Assembly (NCBI GenBank): GCA_900546635.1
Contig: URDS01000059.1
Coordinates: 1 to 12,449, forward strand
Direction: 5' to 3'
From: an uncultured Eubacteriales bacterium
Lineage (GTDB): Bacteria > Bacillota > Clostridia > Oscillospirales > CAG-272
DNA: 12,449 nucleotides
A model generated the notes under the pieces. It did not search any database. It saw only the letters and a list, made by a program, of their open reading frames with translations, and had not been told where the DNA came from. This document shows, piece after piece, positions 6,048 to 12,280 of this stretch. The stretch's first letter is position 1; the number at the start of each line of letters is the position of its first letter. A program made the translations under genes and the position numbers.

Positions 6048-8444
6048 TTACTTTTTTGAAAGCCGCGCATAGGTTGCCATCAACTTTTTTGTTCCCGCTT
6101 TTTCGAATGCAACCTCATAAAGCAGATCTGCGCCCATCTGTGTGACCGATAAAATCATACCTTTTCCGAATATCGGATGTGAAACCGAATCTCCGGTCGA
6201 AAATTGTTCTGTGGCCGAAGAAGAGCCTCGTGAAACACCGCCGTATTTTGCAGCATATGAGCTTCCTGCAGCATATCCACTTGCGGAATTGTGATCTCCA
6301 TAAAGTGAAGACTGCGGTCTTTTGGTCTCCCCAATCGTCACTTTTAATTCATCCGGAATTTCAGTTAAAAAGCGTGATTCCCGATTACACTGCGTCTTAC
6401 CGTAAACAAAACGCTCACAGGCACGCAAAAGATATAATTCTTTCTTAGCGCGTGTAATGGCCACGTACATCAAGCGGCGTTCTTCCTCCAACTCAACGGT
6501 GCTGTCCATCGACTGCATACCCGGGAACATGCCATCTTCCATTCCCGGCACAAATACAACCGGAAATTCAAGTCCTTTTGCCGAATGAATTGTCATCATC
6601 ACCACAGCGTCGGCGTTTTCGTCGTATTTGTCCACATCGGCCACCAGCGAAATTTCCTCAAGGAAACCAACGAGTGAAGGCTCCTCTGCACGGTTTTCAT
6701 ACTCAGCAGCCATAGAAACAAGTTCTTCAAGGTTTTGCAGGCGTTCTTCGCTTTCCTGCCCTTCGTCAACCAGCATCTGCCTGTATCCTGTGGTATTAAT
6801 CACGCGTTCCACAAATTCAGGCACCCCAATCATATCGGTGAGAATTTTCAAATCGCGGATCATACTGCAAAATTCCGTAAATTTTAAAGCGCTTCTCGAA
6901 ATCGCCGAATATTGTGCGGCATTTTGAATGACATCATACAAAGAAACGCCAAGTTCTTTGGAAATCGTCTCCGCCGCATCTATGGTTGCGGAACCGATCT
7001 TGCGCTTTGGCACATTGATAATCCGTTTCAGGCGTTGGGTATCATCAAAATTGACAATCAAAAAAAGATATGCCAAAATATCTTTTACTTCGCGTCGATC
7101 ATAAAAACGCACACCGCTGAGAATACGATATGGAATACCGCTTTTGGCAAAAGCCGACTCGAGCACGCCGGATTGCGCGTTCATACGATACAAAATCGCG
7201 AAATCGCTGTATTTACGTCCGGCTGCGGAAAGAGAAATGATTTTATTGATAATCATCCGCGCTTCGTCGTTTTGGTTGCCTGCAACCAAAACCGTCACTT
7301 TATGCCCGTCCGCACCATTAGTCCAAAGCGTTTTGCCTTTACGTCCGAAATTCTGGCTGATGACTGCGTTTGCCGCATCCAATATACATTTTGTGGATCG
7401 ATAATTCTGTTCGAGCTTAATAATGTTTGCTTCCGGATACGTACGGTCAAAATTCAAAATATTTTCAATGGTCGCCCCCCGGAACTTATAAATGCTTTGA
7501 TCATCATCTCCGACCACCATGATGTTTCGATGCTTTTCCGCCAAAAGCGCCGTCAAACGAAATTGTGCGTGATTGGTATCCTGATATTCATCCACGCATA
7601 TATATTTAAACTTTGACTGGTAAAACGCCAATACATCCGGATTTTCTTCAAGCAAACGCACAGTCAGCATAATAATATCATCAAAATCCAGCGCATTAGC
7701 CTCTTTTAGCCGTTGCTGATACAGTTTATAGACTTTTGCCGCAATCGAAACCAAATAATCCGTCTCACATTCGGCAAGCAGCATCTCCGGCGTCATCAGC
7801 TTATCCTTTGCGCGGCTGATCAAATTGAGAATATTTTTCGCCGGAAATTTTTTCTCATCCAAATTCAATTCTTTCAGGCATGCGGAAACCAACGTTTTCT
7901 GATCTCCCGTATCATAAATAGAAAATCCCGGTTTATACCCTAAAAGCGCAATATGGCTCCGCAAAACACGCATACAAATCGAGTGAAACGTTCCCGCCCA
8001 AATACCGTCCGCCGCCTGCGGATCGTCAAAGGCAGCGAGCAAACGTTCTTTAATTTCTTTTGCCGCCTTATTGGTAAATGTAATCGCCAGCACAGCCCAC
8101 GGTGGGCAAAAATCTTCTGAAAAGCGCAGCAAAAATCCTCCCAGTGCGTCATGATCCAACTGTTTCGCCGCCTCGCACGCCTCGAGAATCTGCTCCGATA
8201 AATTTTCCGGCACCGAATCACAGGAATATGCATTCCCGTATTTTAAAATATGTACGATTCGACGGACAAGAACCGTCGTTTTTCCGCTTCCCGCGCCCGC
8301 CAAAACCAATAACGGTCCGTATACGGTGCATACGGCGCGGCGCTGCATTTCGTTAAGATCTGCATAATATAAATCAAAAAGCTCCCGCTTAACCTGCAGA
8401 TATTTTTCTTGCAATGTTGACAATTTTAAAATTCCGCCGGTCAT
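6048..8444 (-). CDS. pcrA: UvrD/PcrA-type ATP-dependent DNA helicase (superfamily 1A)
   Basis: 798 residues, in the size range of PcrA (~720-780). Motifs in order: Q-motif region LNEMQRRAV at 30-38, Walker A AGAGSGKT at 49-56, Ia TFTNKAA at 121-127, II VDEYQDTN at 283-290, III GDDDQSIYKFRGA at 311-323, IV LEQNYRS at 343-349, V TIHSAKGLEF at 617-626 and VI VAITRAK at 660-666. An insertion of about 45 residues (roughly 70-115) separates Walker A from Ia and is longer than in Bacillus PcrA. A Ser/Gly/Tyr-rich linker (~710-745) leads to a C-terminal Tudor-like segment (FSTGDSVSHPIFGKGMI) of the type that binds RNA polymerase in PcrA/UvrD. It unwinds 3'-5' in repair, plasmid replication and removal of stalled polymerase. 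First gene of the operon, ATG 8444, with AAAGGG upstream and a promoter at 8493-8521. PcrA versus another UvrD paralogue is not certain. Confidence 0.95.
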   Translation of the reverse strand: MTGGILKLSTLQEKYLQVKRELFDLYYADLNEMQRRAVCTVYGPLLVLAGAGSGKTTVLVRRIVHILKYGNAYSCDSVPENLSEQILEACEAAKQLDHDALGGFLLRFSEDFCPPWAVLAITFTNKAAKEIKERLLAAFDDPQAADGIWAGTFHSICMRVLRSHIALLGYKPGFSIYDTGDQKTLVSACLKELNLDEKKFPAKNILNLISRAKDKLMTPEMLLAECETDYLVSIAAKVYKLYQQRLKEANALDFDDIIMLTVRLLEENPDVLAFYQSKFKYICVDEYQDTNHAQFRLTALLAEKHRNIMVVGDDDQSIYKFRGATIENILNFDRTYPEANIIKLEQNYRSTKCILDAANAVISQNFGRKGKTLWTNGADGHKVTVLVAGNQNDEARMIINKIISLSAAGRKYSDFAILYRMNAQSGVLESAFAKSGIPYRILSGVRFYDRREVKDILAYLFLIVNFDDTQRLKRIINVPKRKIGSATIDAAETISKELGVSLYDVIQNAAQYSAISRSALKFTEFCSMIRDLKILTDMIGVPEFVERVINTTGYRQMLVDEGQESEERLQNLEELVSMAAEYENRAEEPSLVGFLEEISLVADVDKYDENADAVVMMTIHSAKGLEFPVVFVPGMEDGMFPGMQSMDSTVELEEERRLMYVAITRAKKELYLLRACERFVYGKTQCNRESRFLTEIPDELKVTIGETKRPQSSLYGDHNSASGYAAGSSYAAKYGGVSRGSSSATEQFSTGDSVSHPIFGKGMILSVTQMGADLLYEVAFEKAGTKKLMATYARLSKK

Positions 8445-8492
8445 TCGACCGCCCTTTCACACATTTAATTTAAAGATTCATGTATAAGATTA

Positions 8493-8521
8493 ATTATACT
8501 ATATCTCCGAGGATTTGGCAA
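8493..8521 (-). promoter_or_regulatory. Sigma-A promoter of the pcrA-radA operon
   Basis: On the minus strand TTGCCA (8521-8516) is followed after exactly 17 bases by TATAAT (8498-8493). Initiation would fall near 8486, giving a leader of about 40 bases before ATG 8444. This is the only strong promoter seen upstream of the five-gene block. Gene spacing of -4 to 12 bases inside the block supports one transcript. Confidence 0.75.
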
Positions 8522-8573
8522 CCATAAAATCACTACTATTCCTACTAATTAAAATAATCTCTCAAATAAAGCC

Positions 8574-8582
8574 TGTTATAAT
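8574..8582 (+). promoter_or_regulatory. Possible extended -10 promoter for the small ORF at 8644
   Basis: TGTTATAAT matches the TG-N-TATAAT extended -10 consensus perfectly, but the matching -35 position (8554-8559, ATAATC) is poor. It would start transcription near 8590, about 55 bases before ATG 8644. In AT-rich sequence such matches arise by chance. Confidence 0.35.
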
Positions 8583-8643
8583 TTTAAGGCCTCTGAGTCA
8601 TTATTCGTTCGCATCCATTTATAAATCGTGAGGAAAAATAAAA

Positions 8644-8739
8644 ATGGCAAAGTGGTGTTTAAACTATGATTCGGGAGAATACGAATACATAGAAAAAAAT
8701 AAGGAGTGTCTACCGGGTATAAAAAAGAGGCTGCTTTGA
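8644..8739 (+). CDS. Possible small protein, 31 residues, unrecognised
   Basis: The frame runs ATG 8644 to TGA 8737-8739 and reads MAKWCLNYDSGEYEYIEKNK followed by ECLPGIKKRLL. A GTGAGG sequence lies 10 bases upstream of the ATG and an extended -10 element about 60 bases upstream. The peptide is soluble-looking, with two cysteines (C5 and C22), an acidic aromatic middle (YDSGEYEYIE) and a basic tail. No signal peptide or membrane helix is seen. The minus-strand terminator hairpin at 8765-8797 follows within 26 bases. I recognise no family. It may be a genuine small protein, the remnant 5' end of a lost gene, or chance. Confidence 0.35.
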   Translation: MAKWCLNYDSGEYEYIEKNKECLPGIKKRLL

Positions 8740-8764
8740 CGCAAGTACATAAACCTGAATATAG

Positions 8765-8797
8765 AAAAACCCCGCACGCAATTTGCGTGTCGAGGTT
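8765..8797 (-). terminator. Intrinsic terminator of the GGDEF gene
   Basis: Arms AACCCCGCACGCA (8768-8780) and TGCGTGTCGAGGTT (8784-8797) form a GC-rich stem around an ATT loop, with one bulge and one mismatch. On the minus strand the stem is followed directly by TTTTTCTAT. It lies about 84 bases beyond the GGDEF stop codon. Confidence 0.75.
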
Positions 8798-8881
8798 CTC
8801 GGCTGGTGTAAGTGTCTTACAGAATCTATAAATGTCCGGCTTATTATCTGCTTTGTCAAAATGGAATATCTCTCTGCTTTT

Positions 8882-9979
8882 TTAAGTTCTCGTCTTTTTT
8901 TCTTCGTACATCCGTTTATCAGCAACTGCAACAAGCAAATTTAAGGTTTGTGCGTCTTTCGGATAGGATGCGCTGCCTATGCTGAACCCCTTAAAGGGAA
9001 TACCGTCGCAGGCATCCATTTTAAAGCATTCTATTTCTTTAGAAATCAAGCAGTCCTGCTTCCCATTAATATACAGGAAAACAAATTCATCTCCGGAGAT
9101 TCTATAAACTGTTCCGAAAGGAGAAAAAACCGCAGAGAAGCTGTTTGAAAAATGTTTTAAATATAAATCACCTTTCATATGACCGTAATTATCATTTATA
9201 GACTTAAAATTATCTAAATCTATAAAAAAGATAGTAAACGGAATCTGGTTGTCAATGATTTTCTGCGCCTCTTCAAAAAAAGCCGTCCGATTTTTCAGCA
9301 TAGTCAGCGTGTCAAACCTGAGCGCGCTTTCATATTCCAAAGCGTTTTGATTTTCGCGGCGAAATGAATAAAAAATTTGATATGTCATAAGCGCATTTAC
9401 GCCCGATGTACAAAGTAATAGTATTTTTGTAATCTTTGCGCCGAAAGAAGGTATGTCGAGAAGCATCGTATAATTTAGCAGGAAACTAAATAAACACCAA
9501 GACACTCCAAGCCAAAGCAAAAGTTTTTTCGTCTTTTGGTCTGCGTTTTTTATAATATACATAAATTTTTTGGTGACAAACCTGAAAAATGGTATTATTG
9601 TAAGCACGTATAGCCCTGTCTGTACTGCCAGTAAAGAAGCCTGATAATTCCACTGTGGAAAAAGACTTGCAGTTTGGGCAGACAAAACATAGATCAGCAT
9701 AGTGTAAATCCAACAGGAACACATGATAGAAACGCTGTAACTGACGGGCTGACGATATAAAAATAACAGCGGCAAAAGGTACACGATACCGCCTCCACCG
9801 CCCAGAGGGGCCGTATTGCTTAAGAAAAAATGAGATATCCCAAATAGCAATGCTGTAAAAATACTGATTACAAGTATAATCACAAAAGAGGAAACCCTTT
9901 TTTTGGAGCATATATGAAAAATATACATATTCACGCAGAGCATTTCCAACATAGTGAACATAAAAAAGAAATCTTCCAT
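8882..9979 (-). CDS. Multi-spanning membrane GGDEF-domain protein (probable diguanylate cyclase)
   Basis: 365 residues. The N-terminal ~205 contain about six hydrophobic helices (e.g. SFVIILVISIFTALLFGISH at 31-50) forming an unassigned membrane sensor, with a glycine run GGGGG at 60-64. A GGDEF domain follows: DTLTMLKNR at 223-231, FFIDLDNFKSINDNYGHMKGD at 251-271 with metal ligand D254, and the signature as SGDEF at 295-299. Ser in the first position is tolerated in active cyclases. The RxxD product-inhibition site that normally lies 5 residues before the signature is absent (FSPFGTVYRISGDEF). The expected product is cyclic di-GMP; inactivity cannot be excluded. It is monocistronic: ATG 9979 with AGGAAA upstream, its own terminator at 8765-8797, and no phosphodiesterase nearby. 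Upstream lies AT-rich sequence with TATAATATAAT at about 10024-10034 (minus) but no clear -35. Confidence 0.9.
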   Translation of the reverse strand: MEDFFFMFTMLEMLCVNMYIFHICSKKRVSSFVIILVISIFTALLFGISHFFLSNTAPLGGGGGIVYLLPLLFLYRQPVSYSVSIMCSCWIYTMLIYVLSAQTASLFPQWNYQASLLAVQTGLYVLTIIPFFRFVTKKFMYIIKNADQKTKKLLLWLGVSWCLFSFLLNYTMLLDIPSFGAKITKILLLCTSGVNALMTYQIFYSFRRENQNALEYESALRFDTLTMLKNRTAFFEEAQKIIDNQIPFTIFFIDLDNFKSINDNYGHMKGDLYLKHFSNSFSAVFSPFGTVYRISGDEFVFLYINGKQDCLISKEIECFKMDACDGIPFKGFSIGSASYPKDAQTLNLLVAVADKRMYEEKKTRT

Positions 9980-10135
9980 TAAACAATTTCCTATTCATTT
10001 AGAATTACTTTTTTTCTTAAAATTATATTATATTTTGTGATTCAATGCAGGTGAAATCGCAAAATGCCGTGTCGGCAATAAATATTAAAGATAGTATAAG
10101 ACAAATGATAGCAGGAAAAGTAAAATCATATTTTT

Positions 10136-10171
10136 ATAAAAAATACAGCGAACCTTTTGGCGCGCCGTATT
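10136..10171 (-). terminator. Intrinsic terminator directly after tRNA-Leu
   Basis: On the minus strand AATACGGCG (10171-10163) pairs with CGCTGTATT (10150-10142) over nine positions, including one G-U pair, around a 12-base loop. A run of T follows (six T from 10143 to 10138). The stem begins at the final A of the tRNA CCA end. Confidence 0.7.
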
Positions 10172-10253
10172 GGTGCGGGTGACAGGACTTGAACCTGCAC
10201 GTCGTAGACACCAGATCCTAAATCTGGCGCGTCTGCCATTCCGCCACACCCGC
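10171..10253 (-). tRNA. tRNA-Leu (anticodon UAG)
   Basis: On the minus strand the 83-base gene has a seven-pair acceptor stem (GCGGGTG with CACCCGC), discriminator A and encoded CCA. The anticodon stem is CCAGA/TCTGG around the loop TTTAGGA, giving anticodon TAG, which reads CUA and related Leu codons. The long variable arm contains GTC-TAC-GAC, as expected for a class II leucine tRNA. The T-arm is GCAGG-TTCAAGT-CCTGT, with one G-U pair. A strong promoter lies just upstream. Confidence 0.97.
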
Positions 10254-10265
10254 ATAAACATAAAA

Positions 10266-10294
10266 AGTATAGCATAATTTCATTTGTGTGTCAA
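10266..10294 (-). promoter_or_regulatory. Promoter of tRNA-Leu
   Basis: On the minus strand consensus TTGACA (10294-10289), a 17-base spacer, then TATACT (10271-10266). The tRNA 5' end is 13 bases beyond the -10, leaving a leader of only a few bases, as usual for a stand-alone tRNA gene. Confidence 0.85.
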
Positions 10295-10345
10295 TAAAAT
10301 CAAATTCAATTTTACTGTAAAAACAATTATCTGTTCCTTAAACGT

Positions 10346-10383
10346 TGAAAAATCAGCCGTCCTTTTTGACGGCTGATTTTTCA
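10346..10383 (-). terminator. Intrinsic terminator of the nfeD-SPFH operon
   Basis: A perfect 16-base inverted repeat (TGAAAAATCAGCCGTC at 10346-10361 with its complement at 10368-10383) surrounds a six-base loop. On the minus strand the 3' arm ends in TTTTTCA, giving the U-tract. It lies 11 bases beyond the SPFH stop. The symmetry would also let it act on the plus strand. Confidence 0.85.
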
Positions 10384-10393
10384 CAGACACGAT

Positions 10394-11323
10394 TTATACG
10401 TCTTTATCTGTCTTCAGCAATTCCCCGGCGCTTGTAACAAGTCCGGCCATCGATTGAATTTGCGAAGGAATAATAATCTTTGTAGCCTTGCCGTCCGCCG
10501 CCTTTTCAAATGCCTCCAGACTCTTTATGGCAATCACGCCTTCACCCGGCGCCGCATCGTTGATCATACGGATACCCTCTGCGGTTGCCTGCTGAACTTT
10601 TAAAATTGCCTCCGCCTGCCCTTCGGCCTCGCGGATTTTCGCTTCTTTCAATGCCTCAGCGCGCAGAATTGCAGACTGCTTTTCCGCTTCCGCTTCCAAA
10701 ATCATAGATTGCTTTTTACCCTCTGCCACAAGAATCGCAGAATTTCGTTCACCCTCCGCCTTCAAAATGGATTCACGGCGCTCACGCTCTGCTTTCATCT
10801 GTTTTTCCATAGCGTCTTGAATTTCTTTCGGCGGCATGATGTTTTTCAGTTCCACACGATTGACTTTGATTCCCCAGGCATCGGTCGCCTCATCCAAAAT
10901 TGCACGCATTTTGGTATTAATAATATCGCGGGACGTAAGCGTGCTGTCCAGTTCCAGTTCACCGATAATATTACGCAGTGTTGTAGCAGTTAGGTTTTCA
11001 ATTGCGGAAAGCGGATTCACCACGCCGTACGCATAGAGTTTACAGTCGGTAATCTGGAAAAACACAACCGTATCAATCTGCATTTTTACATTGTCCTTGG
11101 TAATGACCGGCTGTGGAGGAAAATCTACAACCTGTTCCATTAAAACAACCTTTTTCGCGATTTTATCCAGAAAAGGCATTTTAAAATGAAGTCCGGTTTT
11201 CCATGTACCGCTGTAAACACCAAGACGTTCTATAACATATGCGCGAGCCTGCGGCACAATCTTGATGCAGGACATCAAAATCAGAATAACCACCACAGCC
11301 AGTGCAATCAAAATATATTCCAT
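10394..11323 (-). CDS. SPFH/Band 7 (stomatin/prohibitin-like, QmcA-type) membrane protein
   Basis: 309 residues, standard for paraslipin/QmcA-type stomatins. Residues 1-20 are one membrane segment. The SPFH domain covers about 21-175: IVPQARAYVIERLGVYSGTW, PFLDKIAKKVVLMEQVVDFP, TKDNVKMQIDTVVFFQITD, LRNIIGELELDSTLTSRD and WGIKVNRVELKNIMPP. A long Ala/Glu-rich helix follows. Its repeat has an exact 11-residue period, with I-[LR]-x-A-E starting at residues 186, 197, 208, 219 and 230. The C-terminal tail is hydrophobic (IIIPSQIQSMAGLV). Such proteins form large rings or cages that organise membrane microdomains and control membrane proteases. Its neighbour 47 bases upstream is an NfeD protein, the well-known partner. 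An AAAGGAG site precedes ATG 11323. Precise clients are not readable from sequence. Confidence 0.95.
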   Translation of the reverse strand: MEYILIALAVVVILILMSCIKIVPQARAYVIERLGVYSGTWKTGLHFKMPFLDKIAKKVVLMEQVVDFPPQPVITKDNVKMQIDTVVFFQITDCKLYAYGVVNPLSAIENLTATTLRNIIGELELDSTLTSRDIINTKMRAILDEATDAWGIKVNRVELKNIMPPKEIQDAMEKQMKAERERRESILKAEGERNSAILVAEGKKQSMILEAEAEKQSAILRAEALKEAKIREAEGQAEAILKVQQATAEGIRMINDAAPGEGVIAIKSLEAFEKAADGKATKIIIPSQIQSMAGLVTSAGELLKTDKDV

Positions 11324-11370
11324 TACGTTTCTCCTTTGATATAAATTATTGTTTCTTGATACTCACCACA

Positions 11371-11820
11371 TTAAGGTTCAGTATGCTGCGAAGTTATTGG
11401 TTCGCAGATCAACTTTACACCCTCAATCGCAACCACTTTAACATGAGTGCCCACAGAGATAATCTCGTTGTCCCGAACCGATCTCGCGCTCCAATACTGA
11501 CCGGAGACCTTCACCTCGCCGACCGCGTCAATATTATGAATATCGGCGGTAACAACCGCGGTCATCCCCACCAACGCATCCGCATTTGTCGGTTCTACAG
11601 GCCGTATTGCCGTGTATTTTTTCCAAATGGTGCGCGACAATACCAGAAAAATCAGCGACATGCCGAAAAACACAACCAATTGAAGATATTCCGGTACTTT
11701 GCAAAAAGCAAGAATCATAGACACAAGCGCCCCCGGAACAAACCATATGGAAATCAATCCGGCCGTCACCGCTTCTGCAATCAGCGCCGCGATCAATACA
11801 CCGAGCCAAATATATTGCAT
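11371..11820 (-). CDS. NfeD-like membrane protein with OB-fold domain
   Basis: 149 residues, the short form of NfeD that lacks the ClpP-like protease domain. The first ~65 residues contain three hydrophobic helices (around 4-22, 25-40 and 46-63). After a basic stretch (RTIWKKYTA), residues ~80-145 form the NfeD OB-fold: ALVGMTAVVTADI, GEVKVSGQYWSARS, ISVGTHVKVVAIEGVKLICE. NfeD proteins pair with SPFH proteins and are thought to modulate their assembly; the stomatin-like gene directly downstream fits this. The start at ATG 11820 is supported by a strong purine-rich site (GGAAAGGGGGGAAAG) close upstream. No convincing promoter hexamer pair was found in the ~90 bases before the ribosome site. 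Confidence 0.93.
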   Translation of the reverse strand: MQYIWLGVLIAALIAEAVTAGLISIWFVPGALVSMILAFCKVPEYLQLVVFFGMSLIFLVLSRTIWKKYTAIRPVEPTNADALVGMTAVVTADIHNIDAVGEVKVSGQYWSARSVRDNEIISVGTHVKVVAIEGVKLICEPITSQHTEP

Positions 11821-11908
11821 ATCTTTCCCCCCTTTCCCGGAAATACCTTAAATTTATTCTATGAATCTCAAATTTGCACACATACTAATGATTGACGAAA
11901 TAAATAGC

Positions 11909-11937
11909 TTGACAACATCATAAAAATAAATTATACT
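11909..11937 (+). promoter_or_regulatory. Sigma-A promoter of the acyl carrier protein gene
   Basis: Consensus TTGACA (11909-11914), a 17-base spacer, then TATACT (11932-11937). Initiation near 11944 would leave a leader of about 47 bases with AGGAGGG at 11976-11982. This is one of the two best promoters in the window, which suits a highly expressed protein. Confidence 0.85.
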
Positions 11938-11990
11938 ATTAAAAGTTGAAATGAACAAAATTATGCATATGCACCAGGAGGGCACGCATT

Positions 11991-12224
11991 ATGTACGATA
12001 AAGTAAAAACAATCCTTATCGAAGAACTTTCCGTAAATCCGGACGATATCCGGCCGGAAGCGGAACTGGAAAATGATTTGGGCATCAATTCCCTGGAACT
12101 GGCAGACCTCGTTTTTCTTTGCGAAGAGCGGTTTGGCATTCAGATTGATGACGATGATATCAAAAAACTAATCACCGTGGGCGATATTGTAGACTATCTG
12201 GAAACGACGGTAGCTAAAGCCTGA
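11991..12224 (+). CDS. acpP: Acyl carrier protein
   Basis: 77 residues, acidic and helical, the normal size for bacterial ACP. The phosphopantetheine attachment motif is GINSLELADLV, with the modified serine at residue 34. The usual Asp before this Ser (DSL) is Asn here (NSL), seen in some ACPs. Other conserved parts are the N-terminal helix MYDKVKTILIEELSV, the loop region ELENDLGI, helix III FGIQIDDDDIKKLITVGDIVDYL and the short C-terminus. After 4'-phosphopantetheinylation it carries acyl chains for fatty-acid synthesis or a related pathway. The start is fixed by AGGAGGG eight bases upstream. It appears monocistronic, with its own promoter and a terminator 23 bases after the stop, and no fab or plsX gene beside it. 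Whether it is the housekeeping ACP or a dedicated one cannot be told here, so the symbol is tentative. Confidence 0.92.
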   Translation: MYDKVKTILIEELSVNPDDIRPEAELENDLGINSLELADLVFLCEERFGIQIDDDDIKKLITVGDIVDYLETTVAKA

Positions 12225-12246
12225 TTTGCAACTATTAACGCATACG

Positions 12247-12280
12247 AATCGTGTTTTTCGCAGAAAAACACGATTTTTTT
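12247..12280 (+). terminator. Intrinsic terminator of the acyl carrier protein gene
   Basis: Perfect 13-base arms AATCGTGTTTTTC (12247-12259) and GAAAAACACGATT (12263-12275) surround a three-base loop. A T-run continues to 12280. It abuts and slightly overlaps the stop codon of the convergent gene at 12279. Confidence 0.85.

Larger units (their letters stand above)
8445..8881. other. Intergenic region between the pcrA operon and the GGDEF gene
   Basis: 437 bases without a long gene. From left to right it holds the pcrA leader and promoter (8445-8521), AT-rich sequence with an extended -10 element on the plus strand (8574-8582), a possible 31-codon ORF (8644-8739), the GGDEF-gene terminator (8765-8797), and about 84 bases of that gene's 3' untranslated sequence. 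No RNA family or repeat array was recognised here. Confidence 0.6.

Noticed and set aside
6912..7616. Long plus-strand open frame (234 codons) inside the pcrA region
   Set aside because: Entirely antisense to conserved helicase motifs, no ribosome site or recognisable domain; a shadow of pcrA codon bias.
8710..8934. Minus-strand open frame (74 codons) covering the terminator region
   Set aside because: It runs through the GC-rich terminator hairpin at 8765-8797 and overlaps the 3' end of the GGDEF gene; chance frame.
9486..9998. Alternative minus-strand frame (170 codons) at the start of the GGDEF gene
   Set aside because: Overlaps the real membrane domain in a different frame; it lacks sensible helices and the GGDEF frame continues intact through it.
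10065..10077. Small hairpin TGCCG-TGT-CGGCA
   Set aside because: Only five pairs with a short T-run, about 100 bases past the tRNA, which already has a better terminator; likely incidental.
10171..10253. tRNA-Leu as an attachment site of an integrated element
   Set aside because: No repeat of the tRNA 3' end and no integrase or excisionase gene seen in the window; the terminator follows the CCA directly.
11302..11895. Plus-strand open frame (197 codons) across nfeD
   Set aside because: Antisense to a clear NfeD protein; composition rich in Arg/His/Asn without domain features; a shadow.
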